From Desulfobacula sp. (GTDB lineage: Bacteria; Desulfobacterota; Desulfobacteria; Desulfobacterales; Desulfobacteraceae), in NCBI GenBank assembly GCA_018645325.1, contig JABGOU010000006.1, positions 1-64,000 of the forward strand: a stretch of 64,000 nucleotides of DNA, given 5' to 3'. Positions 26,246-33,690 of this stretch are shown in pieces. A model generated the notes under the pieces. It saw only the letters and a program-made list of their open reading frames with translations, did no database searches and had not been told where the DNA came from. The stretch's first letter is position 1; each line of letters starts with the position of its first letter. Position numbers and translations under genes: made by a program.

Positions 26246-27166
26246 ATGTCCGCAGCCGCCAGCGTTCTGCGTATTGAAAAATTATCCAGCTTTGATGGGG
26301 ATGGTCTTAGAACCGTTGTTTTCCTCAAAGGATGCCCTTTGAGATGTCAATGGTGTTCCACGCCCGAGTCCCACGAGATGAAAACTGATTTTGGAAACGA
26401 CAAAAAAAAATGCACAGGCTGTTTTGAGTGTGTGAACACCTGCCCTGAACAGGCCATTAACTATGACATAAAAAAAGAACAATTTACCACAAACATGGAA
26501 AGCTGTTCCGACTGCAAAAAGTGTATTGATGTCTGTCTTGAGGGCTCACGTATTTTTTGGGGATACACGGCAACAGCAGATGAAATTTTTAAAGAGGTGC
26601 AAAAAGATTCTATTTTTTATTATCACTCCGGCGGCGGGGTCACCATCAGCGGGGGCGAACCTTTCCTGCAAAAAAATTTTGTAAGGGAATTGCTGAAAAA
26701 ATGCGTGTTTCAGGGAGTGAATACAGCCATTGAGACCTGCGGCCACGTCCTGTGGGAAAACATCAAATTCGTTCTTCCCTTTGTGGACACCCTTTTTTAT
26801 GACTTAAAACACATGGAAACAAATCGCCATAAAAAAATTACAGGAGTAGGCAATGGCTTGATTTTGGAAAATCTAAAAAAAATAGATGCCGGACCACAAA
26901 ACTTTCCCATTATTGTCCGGATTCCTGTCATCCCGACGGTGAATGATGAAGACGGCAATATCAGAGATCTGGGTGAGTTCTGCCGAAATTTAAAAAAATT
27001 AAAAGAAATTCAGCTTCTCCCCTACCACCGTTTCGGAATCGAAACCTATAGAAAACTTTCCATGCCATATGATTTGGAAACCCTTTGTTCCCCGGAAAAA
27101 GAAAAGATGGAATATAAAGCCGCCCTTTTGCAGGATATGGGATTGACGGTAAAAGTCGGCGGATAA
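26246..27166 (+). CDS. Glycyl radical enzyme activase (radical SAM)
   Basis: The 306-residue protein carries the radical SAM cysteines Cys30, Cys34 and Cys37 (CPLRCQWC) and two ferredoxin-type [4Fe-4S] clusters inserted after them (Cys56/59/62/66 and Cys87/90/93/97), the build of activases for dehydratase-type glycyl radical enzymes. VTISGGEPFLQ is the SAM-contact GGE motif. It makes the glycyl radical on Gly769 of the upstream enzyme. It is 56 bases downstream with a GAGGTAAAG site and must be co-transcribed from the sigma-54 promoter. Confidence 0.95.
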   Translation: MSAAASVLRIEKLSSFDGDGLRTVVFLKGCPLRCQWCSTPESHEMKTDFGNDKKKCTGCFECVNTCPEQAINYDIKKEQFTTNMESCSDCKKCIDVCLEGSRIFWGYTATADEIFKEVQKDSIFYYHSGGGVTISGGEPFLQKNFVRELLKKCVFQGVNTAIETCGHVLWENIKFVLPFVDTLFYDLKHMETNRHKKITGVGNGLILENLKKIDAGPQNFPIIVRIPVIPTVNDEDGNIRDLGEFCRNLKKLKEIQLLPYHRFGIETYRKLSMPYDLETLCSPEKEKMEYKAALLQDMGLTVKVGG

Positions 27167-27375
27167 AAACCCCATATTATTTACATACGTCGGCCCAGTA
27201 TCACCAGACCGAAACCCTGAAGATATTGGAACCATAGCCGTCGCTCTGAGCTGAATCCAAATTTTTTAATCAAAGGAATTGGCAATTTTCGGGCATCCCT
27301 ATTCAGGTGGCTGGTGATCTGGCAGCAGTATAATTGTTAATAAAGAATAGTTGATTTATTAATGATAAAAAATTA

Positions 27376-27405
27376 TTGACATAAAAAACTATCACTGATA
27401 TGCAT
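27376..27405 (+). promoter_or_regulatory. Sigma-70-type promoter with overlapping palindrome, copy 2
   Basis: TTGACA (27376-27381), a 17-base spacer and TATGCA (27399-27404) precede the second FAD oxidoreductase gene. The spacer end and -10 read TATCACTGATATGCAT, with the palindrome TATCA-C-TGATA. This is the best-formed of the three copies. The remainder of 27167-27463 shows no gene. Confidence 0.65.
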
Positions 27406-27466
27406 CAGACACTGAAATTATAAACGCAAAAACAGCTGCTTTTTTCATACCAGGGGAAAATTTTTG

Positions 27467-28645
27467 ATGAGAAATGATCCATATGATGTAATCATTGTCG
27501 GGGGCGGTGTCATGGGGTGCTGCAGCGCCTACTATCTTTTAAGCCTGCAGGACAATCTTCGTATCGCAATTATTGAACGGGATCCCTCTTATGAAAGAGC
27601 CTCAACAACACTTTGCAACGGCAACATAAGACACCAGTTTGCCTTGAAAGAAAATATCCAGATCTCCCAGTACACATTTGATGTGTTGTCCCGCTTTGGT
27701 CAAACCATGGGTGTGGGCCAAAGCAAGCCCGATGTCGGGTTTGTGCCCACGGGAAATCTGTTCATTGTTGATGCCAAAGGTCAGAATGCTGCAAAAAAAG
27801 GTCTTGCCGCACAAAAAGAACAGGGCTGTGATGTGAACTGGTTTTCTGCCGAGCAGCTGTCAAAGCAATATGATATGTTTGAATTGAACGGATACAAAGG
27901 AGGGACGTTCTGTGCCAAAGACGGGAAATTGGACCCCTACTCAATGCTCATGGCGTACAAGGCGAAAATCAGACAAATGGGCGGAAACTTCATCAAAGAT
28001 GAGGCCGTCTCTTTTGTCAGCTATAACAATTGTGCCCAAGGCGTAACCCTTGCATCTGGCACGACATTAAAATCTGAGATCATCATCAATTGTGCCGGCG
28101 CATGGGGACCTGAACTGGCAGAAACAGCGGGAATAAAAATGCCCGTATTGCCCACCAGACGACAGGTCTTTGTATTTAAAACGCGTCTCAAGAACGCGAA
28201 CAAACTGCCGGGCGTATTTTTACCATCTGGTCTCTACTTTCAGCCGGAAAGTCATGATTTAATGATCCTGGGAAGATCCATGGATACTGATCCTGTGGGA
28301 TTCAATTTCAACTGGGAAGACAGCCGTTTCATGGAAGATCTTTGGCCTGAACTGGCAAAATTCGTTCCGGCTTTTGAAGCCATTAAAATGATTCGCGGAT
28401 GGGCTGGTCTCTACGCTGTCAGTACCATGGACAACAACCCCTTTATCGGTCAATGGCCCGAGTTAAAAGGTCTTTATCTTGTCAACGGGTTTTCAGGTCA
28501 TGGCCTTCAACAAGGCCCGGCCGTTGGTCGGTATGTCGCTGAGATGGTTCTTGATCAACCTTTTTCACTGGATTTATCCATCTTCAGTCCTGAACGTATT
28601 CTGGATGGAAAACCCATTTGTGAGGGTGACTGGGCAATCGTATAA
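27467..28645 (+). CDS. FAD-dependent amine oxidoreductase (DAO family), copy 2
   Basis: The 392-residue protein parallels the gene at 13245 throughout: VIIVGGGVMGCCSAYYLL, AIIERDPSYERASTT, INCAGAWGPELAE, and NGFSGHGLQQGPAVGR. A D-amino acid, sarcosine or N-methylated amino acid oxidation is expected from the family. The ATG at 27467 is chosen over the adjacent TTG because AGGGGA lies at a suitable distance. It is followed after 42 bases by AOR 2, so an aldehyde or imine product might be handed on. Copy 1 is separated from its AOR by the racemase and binding-protein genes. Confidence 0.85.
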   Translation: MRNDPYDVIIVGGGVMGCCSAYYLLSLQDNLRIAIIERDPSYERASTTLCNGNIRHQFALKENIQISQYTFDVLSRFGQTMGVGQSKPDVGFVPTGNLFIVDAKGQNAAKKGLAAQKEQGCDVNWFSAEQLSKQYDMFELNGYKGGTFCAKDGKLDPYSMLMAYKAKIRQMGGNFIKDEAVSFVSYNNCAQGVTLASGTTLKSEIIINCAGAWGPELAETAGIKMPVLPTRRQVFVFKTRLKNANKLPGVFLPSGLYFQPESHDLMILGRSMDTDPVGFNFNWEDSRFMEDLWPELAKFVPAFEAIKMIRGWAGLYAVSTMDNNPFIGQWPELKGLYLVNGFSGHGLQQGPAVGRYVAEMVLDQPFSLDLSIFSPERILDGKPICEGDWAIV

Positions 28646-28687
28646 AACAAGGCATCGTTCTTGGGAAATAAAAAAATGGAGGCAATT

Positions 28688-30517
28688 ATGCACGGATGGA
28701 TGGGAAAGGTACTCAGGGTCGACCTGACAGAGGGAGTGCTGAAAGAGGAACGCTTAGACCCTGATGTTGCCCGGAAATACCTGGGCGGCCGAGGCCTGGG
28801 TATCTACTATTTAAACAAGGAAGTTGATCCTGGCTGTGATCCCCTGGGAAAAGAAAATCTCATGGTTATGGCAACAGGTCCTTTAACCGGAACCAAGGCG
28901 CCAACTGGTGCCCGGTATATGGTCACTACCAAATCACCTTTAACCGGAGCCATCACCTGCTCAAATTCAGGAGGTCAATTCCCAGCTCACTTGAAACGCA
29001 CGGGATTTGATGCCTTATTGATTTTTGGTGCTGCAAAAAAACCGGTTTATCTTTTTATTGACAACGAAACATGTGAATTACGTTCTGCAGATCATTTATG
29101 GGGTAAAACCACCCATGAAACCACAGCACAATTACTTTCTGAAACCCATCCAAAGGCCAAAGTTGCCTGCATAGGTCCGGCAGCGGAAAAAGGTGTTTTG
29201 TATGCGACCATCATGAATGATAAGGATCGAGCCGCCGGCCGCTCAGGTGTGGGAACGGTCATGGGTGCAAAAAGACTAAAAGCCATCGTTGTCAGAGGTG
29301 GGCAAAAACCCGCCATTGCAGATGCTGACAAATTTAAAGACGTTCAAGACCGAGTCATGGGTCAGTTTAGGGAAACCCATAAAGACACCCCGCCCCCTTT
29401 AAGGGTAAACGGCACTGCAAATACCGTGGCCATAGCCCAGGCCTTTGGTGTACTGCCCACCAAAAATTTTCAGCAGGGCACATTTGATAAATGGGAAAAC
29501 ATCCAGGCAAGTACCCTGCGCGATACCCTGGTGGTTGGAAACAAAGCGTGTTACTCCTGCCCCATCGGGTGCGGGAGGCTTACCAAAGTGACCCAGCCCG
29601 AATTTGCAGGTGAAGGAGAAGGGCCGGAATATGAAACTATCTATTCCATGGGCTCCAATTGTGCCATTGACAATTTATCCGCCGTCACCAAGGCCAACTA
29701 TATCTGCAATGAACTGGGTCTGGACACCATCACAATGGGGTCTACCGTGGCCTGTGCCATGGAGTTGTATGAAAGAGGTTATATCACCCGAAAAGAAGTG
29801 GGCTTTCCATTAAAGTGGGGAGATGGCCATGCATTGGTTAAATTAACAAAAATGACCGGTGAAATGAAAGGATTTGGCAGGGATCTCGCTCTGGGAAGTT
29901 ACCGCCTGGCCCAAAAATACGGTCACCCTGAACTGGCCATGGTTTCCAAAAAACAGGAATTTGCCGGCTATGACCCCAGGGCTGAACAGGGCATGGGATT
30001 GGCCTATGCCACATCGCCAATTGGTGCATCCCATATGCGCGGCGATCCAGCTTATTTTGAAATTCTTGGAATACCAACCCTGCTGGACCCCCTTGAATGG
30101 AAGGGACGCGCCAAGTGGGTAAAAGTCTGCCAGGATCTGTCGGCCATCATTGATGCCTCTGGTATTTGTATATTTTTCACAATGCGTGCCCTTGTGGAAC
30201 AGAAGATGGAGATGCGCCCATTTGGTATAAGGGACTATCTTGAAGCCGTTACTGGTTTTGATTATACCATAGAAGAACTGGCTCAGGTTGCAGAGCGAAT
30301 CATCAATGCTGAGAGATTGTTTCTCGTACGGGCAGGTTTAAATCGAAAGTCTGATACCCTGCCTCATAGATTAACCCACGAACCCATTCCAGATGGTCCG
30401 GGTAAAGGGTATGTCTGCCATTTGGAGGAGATGCTGGATGAATACTACAAAGAGCAGCAATGGACAGTCAATGGAGTGCCTAGTGATAAAAAACTTAAAC
30501 AACTGGGCCTGACCTGA
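28688..30517 (+). CDS. Tungsten-type aldehyde:ferredoxin oxidoreductase, copy 2
   Basis: The 609-residue protein matches AOR 1 closely: the first 300 residues align without a gap, with cluster ligands again at Cys288, Cys291 and Cys295 (CYSCPIGC) and a late cysteine in SGICIFF. The start at 28688 (MHGWMGK) is preferred because GGAGG lies five bases upstream and the paralogue begins at the same residue; ATG 28676 and an upstream TTG are alternatives. It is in one transcription unit with the FAD oxidoreductase and the MoaD-like gene. The two AORs may differ in aldehyde preference. Confidence 0.94.
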   Translation: MHGWMGKVLRVDLTEGVLKEERLDPDVARKYLGGRGLGIYYLNKEVDPGCDPLGKENLMVMATGPLTGTKAPTGARYMVTTKSPLTGAITCSNSGGQFPAHLKRTGFDALLIFGAAKKPVYLFIDNETCELRSADHLWGKTTHETTAQLLSETHPKAKVACIGPAAEKGVLYATIMNDKDRAAGRSGVGTVMGAKRLKAIVVRGGQKPAIADADKFKDVQDRVMGQFRETHKDTPPPLRVNGTANTVAIAQAFGVLPTKNFQQGTFDKWENIQASTLRDTLVVGNKACYSCPIGCGRLTKVTQPEFAGEGEGPEYETIYSMGSNCAIDNLSAVTKANYICNELGLDTITMGSTVACAMELYERGYITRKEVGFPLKWGDGHALVKLTKMTGEMKGFGRDLALGSYRLAQKYGHPELAMVSKKQEFAGYDPRAEQGMGLAYATSPIGASHMRGDPAYFEILGIPTLLDPLEWKGRAKWVKVCQDLSAIIDASGICIFFTMRALVEQKMEMRPFGIRDYLEAVTGFDYTIEELAQVAERIINAERLFLVRAGLNRKSDTLPHRLTHEPIPDGPGKGYVCHLEEMLDEYYKEQQWTVNGVPSDKKLKQLGLT

Positions 30518-30563
30518 TTTATCTTTGTTTCATTTGCGGTCCTAAACGAACAGGAAAAATGAA

Positions 30564-30827
30564 GTGAACGCTAACAGCAAAACAGGAGAAACCATAGGGG
30601 TTACAGTCCGGTTACTTGCAAATTTGAACACTTATTCGCCAATAGGTAAGGAATGCTTCAAGTTAACAATAGCCCGTCAGGAAACCGTGGCCGACTTCCT
30701 CGATCGCTTCAATATTCCATCTGTATTAAAGCCGATAGTTGTGATAAATGGTCGCCCGGCAAAACCCATGACCCGATTGTCGGACGGTGACAGCGTACTG
30801 GTATACGAACCTGTTACCGGTGGATGA
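30564..30827 (+). CDS. MoaD/ThiS-like ubiquitin-fold protein beside AOR 2
   Basis: An 87-residue beta-grasp protein with the terminal Gly-Gly (EPVTGG) and the hydrophobic-acidic pattern DGDSVLVYEP just before it. It begins with GTG after AGGAAA. It sits 46 bases behind AOR 2 and mirrors the pair at 17898-19972, although the two small proteins are less alike than the AORs. Confidence 0.82.
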   Translation: MNANSKTGETIGVTVRLLANLNTYSPIGKECFKLTIARQETVADFLDRFNIPSVLKPIVVINGRPAKPMTRLSDGDSVLVYEPVTGG

Positions 30828-30907
30828 TGATTCCTGTTCTGCCGATACCCAAAAGTTTTACCTTGATTGCTTACAAGCGTTGGCCCTGCCCAAGAGTTTG
30901 GCAATTC

Positions 30908-30936
30908 TTGACATAGGATTAACTTTAGGATACTAT
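30908..30936 (+). promoter_or_regulatory. Promoter of the GntR-type regulator gene
   Basis: TTGACA, a 17-base spacer and TACTAT lie about 50 bases before the ATG at 30986. It lacks the TATCA-N-TGATA palindrome seen in the other island promoters. Confidence 0.55.
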
Positions 30937-30985
30937 TTTTTTTTGAATAAAATTCAACAATAATTGAGATGCTAAAAAGGTGTTT

Positions 30986-31627
30986 ATGAAGTCTAAAGAT
31001 TCTTCACTTTATCAAAAATTTTTAGAAAGAATTTTATTTTTTGAATTTGAACCCGGGGAATTACTAAATGAAAAAAGTCTGGCTGAGGAATTTAAAGTCA
31101 GCCGTACTCCTGTTCGAGAAGTTCTTAACCGCTTGCAATGGGAAGGCCTTGTCAGGATCATCCCACGTTCAGGATCAATCGTCACTGATATAGAGTTTCA
31201 AAAAATTCTTTACGTTTTTCAAATTCGTCTGGAACACGAAGCCATTATTGGCCGATTAGCCACGGAAAATGTAACGGACAACCAGTTAAAGCAAATGGCG
31301 GAAATAAAAAAAGAATGCCTGAATCTTTTCCAGAATCATACTCCAAAAGAATTGATGAAAATCGATTTTCATTTTCGCGATGTGCTGTATGAAGCAACAG
31401 GAAATCCAATTTTAGGGGATATCTCAAGGCAGCTTTATAACCTTACTGTTCGTCTTTGGTATATGCGCCTGAAAAATAAAAATACCTGGAAGGATGAAGT
31501 TCAGCTAATGGCTGATGAGATCGAAAGTACAATTGATATGCTTAAATCAGGAGATACTGAACAAGTTGCCGGCCTGAGGCAGTCCTGGTTAAGAAAAAAT
31601 ATCGAACGTATGAAAAGTCAATTTTAA
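30986..31627 (+). CDS. GntR-family regulator with FCD domain (FadR subfamily)
   Basis: The 213-residue protein has an N-terminal winged helix (FEPGELLNEKSLAEEFKVSRTPVREVLNRLQ) and a C-terminal all-helical FCD ligand domain with the metal-site histidine pattern DFHFRDVLYEATGN. FadR-type GntR proteins bind short palindromes and respond to acids or amino acid-derived ligands. The ATG at 30986 follows AAAAGG; a GTG six bases earlier overlaps that site. As the only non-sigma-54 regulator in the island, it is the natural candidate for the palindromes at 15.7, 27.4 and 33.4 kb. It is convergent with methyltransferase 3. Confidence 0.92.
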   Translation: MKSKDSSLYQKFLERILFFEFEPGELLNEKSLAEEFKVSRTPVREVLNRLQWEGLVRIIPRSGSIVTDIEFQKILYVFQIRLEHEAIIGRLATENVTDNQLKQMAEIKKECLNLFQNHTPKELMKIDFHFRDVLYEATGNPILGDISRQLYNLTVRLWYMRLKNKNTWKDEVQLMADEIESTIDMLKSGDTEQVAGLRQSWLRKNIERMKSQF

Positions 31628-31704
31628 ATATCTAAAATAGCATTTAAAAAGTTCACAACATATCTTTCAAAGATATCAAGTGTACTGAATATTACGCATC
31701 CATT

Positions 31705-33120
31705 TTATGCGTTTATTATTTCATCCATCTTTATTTTAATATCATACGGTAAACCAGGTTTTGAATAATGTGCCATATATTCTTCCATCAAATTTTGCGT
31801 TCGCATTCTAACATCTTTGGAACCATTGTTTTGAAATGTTCCAAGCATGCTCCGGTCACTAACCTTTGGAATGAAATGTTCGTTCTTAAAATTTTGATAT
31901 GTATGTGGATTTGTAAGATATTCTGATTTAATGGATTCCTCTTTTATAATATCATAAGCCAGTTGATCATGTCCTATAGTTATACCGGATTTAAGCCGCT
32001 TTATGATTTGTACAATTTCATTATCCATAATCAAAGACTCACAACTCATAACATTCATTTGTGACAGAAGTCCCATCCCAAAAAGGATATCCAGACCTCC
32101 TAAAGCGGGAATAAATGAGGTCATAAGTTTTTCCCAACCATATTGCGAGTCAATTGTATTGGAATCGGATAGTAACGCCCCCCCTCCGGAAGGTAAATTA
32201 TAAAACCGTGCAAGCTGAGCAATAGCAAGCCTCATAAGTGCAAATTCAGGCGTTGCAACAGTACAGGTGCTATACTTCATATCAAAGATCCTACACCAAC
32301 TCGCATATATTGCCGGAGCTTCCGGATTAATTAATTTGCTGTAGATGATATGGGACAAAATTTCAGCGTTTGCCTGTGACAACTCACCTGCAAGGGTTAC
32401 AGGCGATGTTGCCCCTCCCATACAACCGGCTGTAACAAGGTATGGCACTCCGGCCTTTGCCGCACTCCTGATTACTTCGGCTGCATCTTTTCTCATGGTC
32501 AATGGAGAAAATGTATTAATATTAAAAATCAAGTGCGGAGTTTTTTTTAATTCATCCATTCCTCCCATAGTCTCGGCCGCCATGGCAATGATTTTATCAG
32601 CATGTTTTTCGCAATAAGCATGGGTATGAATAGGTTTTCGAGTATTTGTCAAAAGTGCTTTGGCCTGATATAAATCACCTTTTTCACTTGGATCGTCAAT
32701 GGGCTGACCCGGAGGATGAACCAAATCGACACCGTCCAGAACATCGGCCAATTGGATAATCTCTTTCAAATCTGTATTCTTCACGCTACGAACTTTTTGT
32801 GTTTTCCAGTCAATTAAAAAAGGTGCATATCCAATGGTTGCAAAATATTGGTTACCGCCCCCCAGAGTCATTGAGCGGACACCGTCTGTATTGTATAAAG
32901 AAAGGTTAGGATTTGCCTTGGCCAGTGCATCTTTAGTTAAATATTGTGGAATAAATACTCTTTTTATATTCCAGTCTACTTTTGCCCCGGCTTTCTCAAA
33001 TATCTCAAGTGCTGTATCTTCTTGAATATGAATTCCGATTTTTTCCAAAATTTCCAATGACTGCAAGTGAATCTCATGGATTTCATTGTCACTAAGAACA
33101 CAAATAGTATTTAGCTTCAA
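31705..33120 (-). CDS. MttB-family corrinoid methyltransferase 3
   Basis: The 471-residue protein is a full-length, uninterrupted MttB homologue, with LEIFEKAGAKVDW, NTFSPLTMRKDAAEV, AGCMGGATSPVTLAGE and NLPSGGGALLSDSNT. It resembles methyltransferase 2 in length and in the block IYASWCRIFDMKYSTC. It starts with TTG at 33120, which overlaps the TGA stop of the small EtfB-like ORF, and an AAAAGGAG site lies seven bases upstream. It is likely a demethylase for a different amine that shares the corrinoid protein at 9652. It reads convergently towards the GntR gene. Confidence 0.9.
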   Translation of the reverse strand: MKLNTICVLSDNEIHEIHLQSLEILEKIGIHIQEDTALEIFEKAGAKVDWNIKRVFIPQYLTKDALAKANPNLSLYNTDGVRSMTLGGGNQYFATIGYAPFLIDWKTQKVRSVKNTDLKEIIQLADVLDGVDLVHPPGQPIDDPSEKGDLYQAKALLTNTRKPIHTHAYCEKHADKIIAMAAETMGGMDELKKTPHLIFNINTFSPLTMRKDAAEVIRSAAKAGVPYLVTAGCMGGATSPVTLAGELSQANAEILSHIIYSKLINPEAPAIYASWCRIFDMKYSTCTVATPEFALMRLAIAQLARFYNLPSGGGALLSDSNTIDSQYGWEKLMTSFIPALGGLDILFGMGLLSQMNVMSCESLIMDNEIVQIIKRLKSGITIGHDQLAYDIIKEESIKSEYLTNPHTYQNFKNEHFIPKVSDRSMLGTFQNNGSKDVRMRTQNLMEEYMAHYSKPGLPYDIKIKMDEIINA

Positions 33121-33257
33121 TTCATTTCTCCTTTTACTTTTTGGATTTTACCAAGAATACCAGGCAAGACCTCATGCCAATCTTTTGTAATAGTAAAATC
33201 AGGGTTTTTTAAAGTCGGTGCATCTGGTATCTGTTTGACCGAAACAAGGATTTGCAT
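33117..33257 (-). CDS. 46-residue EtfB N-terminus-like small protein, coupled to MttB-3
   Basis: The ORF begins with ATG at 33257 after AAAGGA and ends in TGA overlapping the TTG start of methyltransferase 3. Its first 16 residues, MQILVSVKQIPDAPTL, match the start of electron-transfer flavoprotein beta subunits, but nothing beyond that resembles EtfB. It may be the remnant of an etfB gene cut by a fusion event, or a short translated leader used to couple translation. The good ribosome site and the overlap argue that it is translated. Confidence 0.6.
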   Translation of the reverse strand: MQILVSVKQIPDAPTLKNPDFTITKDWHEVLPGILGKIQKVKGEMN

Positions 33258-33314
33258 GGTTTTATTCCTTTGTTTTCATTTGCAGGTTTACAAGGGTTTA
33301 CCAACCTTCTGAGG

Positions 33315-33343
33315 AATATAATTTACCAATAAATGCTTGTCAA
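33315..33343 (-). promoter_or_regulatory. Promoter of the EtfB-like ORF / MttB-3 unit
   Basis: On the minus strand TTGACA (33343-33338), a 17-base spacer and TATATT (33320-33315) precede the ATG at 33257 by about 55 bases. It diverges from the trp operon. Confidence 0.65.
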
Positions 33344-33364
33344 TATATTAATAATAGAAAATAA

Positions 33365-33394
33365 TTGATTTTTAAATTTATCATTGATACGCAT
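33365..33394 (+). promoter_or_regulatory. Promoter-like element with palindrome, copy 3
   Basis: TTGATT, a 17-base spacer and TACGCA carry the same TATCA-T-TGATA palindrome and following GCAT as the copies at 15654 and 27376. It lies between the minus-strand MttB-3 promoter and the trp promoter. It could be an operator for MttB-3 or a second trp-directed promoter; the first fits the other two copies better. Confidence 0.5.
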
Positions 33395-33422
33395 AAAATT
33401 AAGAAAATCTCAAGAAAATCTC

Positions 33423-33451
33423 TTGACACCCTTAAAAAAAGCGGTTAACAA
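33423..33451 (+). promoter_or_regulatory. trp operon promoter
   Basis: TTGACA (33423-33428), a 17-base spacer and TAACAA (33446-33451). The predicted start of transcription would be only a few bases before the leader peptide ATG at 33460, giving an almost leaderless message. An upstream start from the 33365 element is therefore possible too. Confidence 0.5.
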
Positions 33452-33459
33452 AGAAACAA

Positions 33460-33549
33460 ATGAAAAATTCAAAGCTAATATTAAATTACACCTTTAACTA
33501 CTGGTGGTGGCGTCAAATACTTGGGGTCACCTGCGAGTTATCTTTATGA
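33460..33549 (+). CDS. trpL: trp leader peptide with three tandem Trp codons
   Basis: A 29-residue ORF (MKNSKLILNYTFNYWWWRQI... to TGA at 33547-33549) carries three consecutive TGG codons at 33502-33510. It lies upstream of trpE and is followed by terminators, the layout of ribosome-mediated trp attenuation. When charged Trp-tRNA is scarce the ribosome should pause on the Trp codons, leaving 33528-33537 free to form an antiterminator. No strong ribosome site is visible before the ATG. Confidence 0.88.
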   Translation: MKNSKLILNYTFNYWWWRQILGVTCELSL

Positions 33550-33573
33550 TGATATAATAAATAAACTTATATA

Positions 33574-33614
33574 AACACCGTGGGCTGATCAAAAAGCTCA
33601 CGGTGTTTTTTTTT
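33574..33614 (+). terminator. trp attenuator terminator (first hairpin)
   Basis: AACACCGTG...GCT pairs with AGC...CACGGTGTT, followed by nine T. The 3' arm CTCACGGTG (33597-33605) can alternatively pair with CACCTGCGAG (33528-33537) in the leader ORF, with one bulge and one mismatch, which would break the terminator. This gives the expected antiterminator when the ribosome stalls on the Trp codons. Confidence 0.85.
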
Positions 33615-33621
33615 GGACAAG

Positions 33622-33653
33622 AAAGATCGTGAAAACTCACGATCTTTTTTTTT
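33622..33653 (+). terminator. Second terminator in the trp leader
   Basis: AAAGATCGTG and CACGATCTTT form a 10-bp stem with a six-base loop and a T-run. It lies only eight bases after the first T-run. It shares the CTCACG stretch with the first hairpin, so it may be subject to the same competition, but it could also be a constitutive backup terminator. Confidence 0.8.
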
Positions 33654-33690
33654 GCAAAAAATAACTATGAATCAATAAAAAGGAAAATCC

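Noticed and set aside
5416-33120. Possible pyrrolysine (in-frame amber) in the MttB homologues
   Set aside because: All three frames are open at normal family length without an in-frame amber codon, so these are non-pyrrolysine members; no pylT-like or pylS-like gene was seen.
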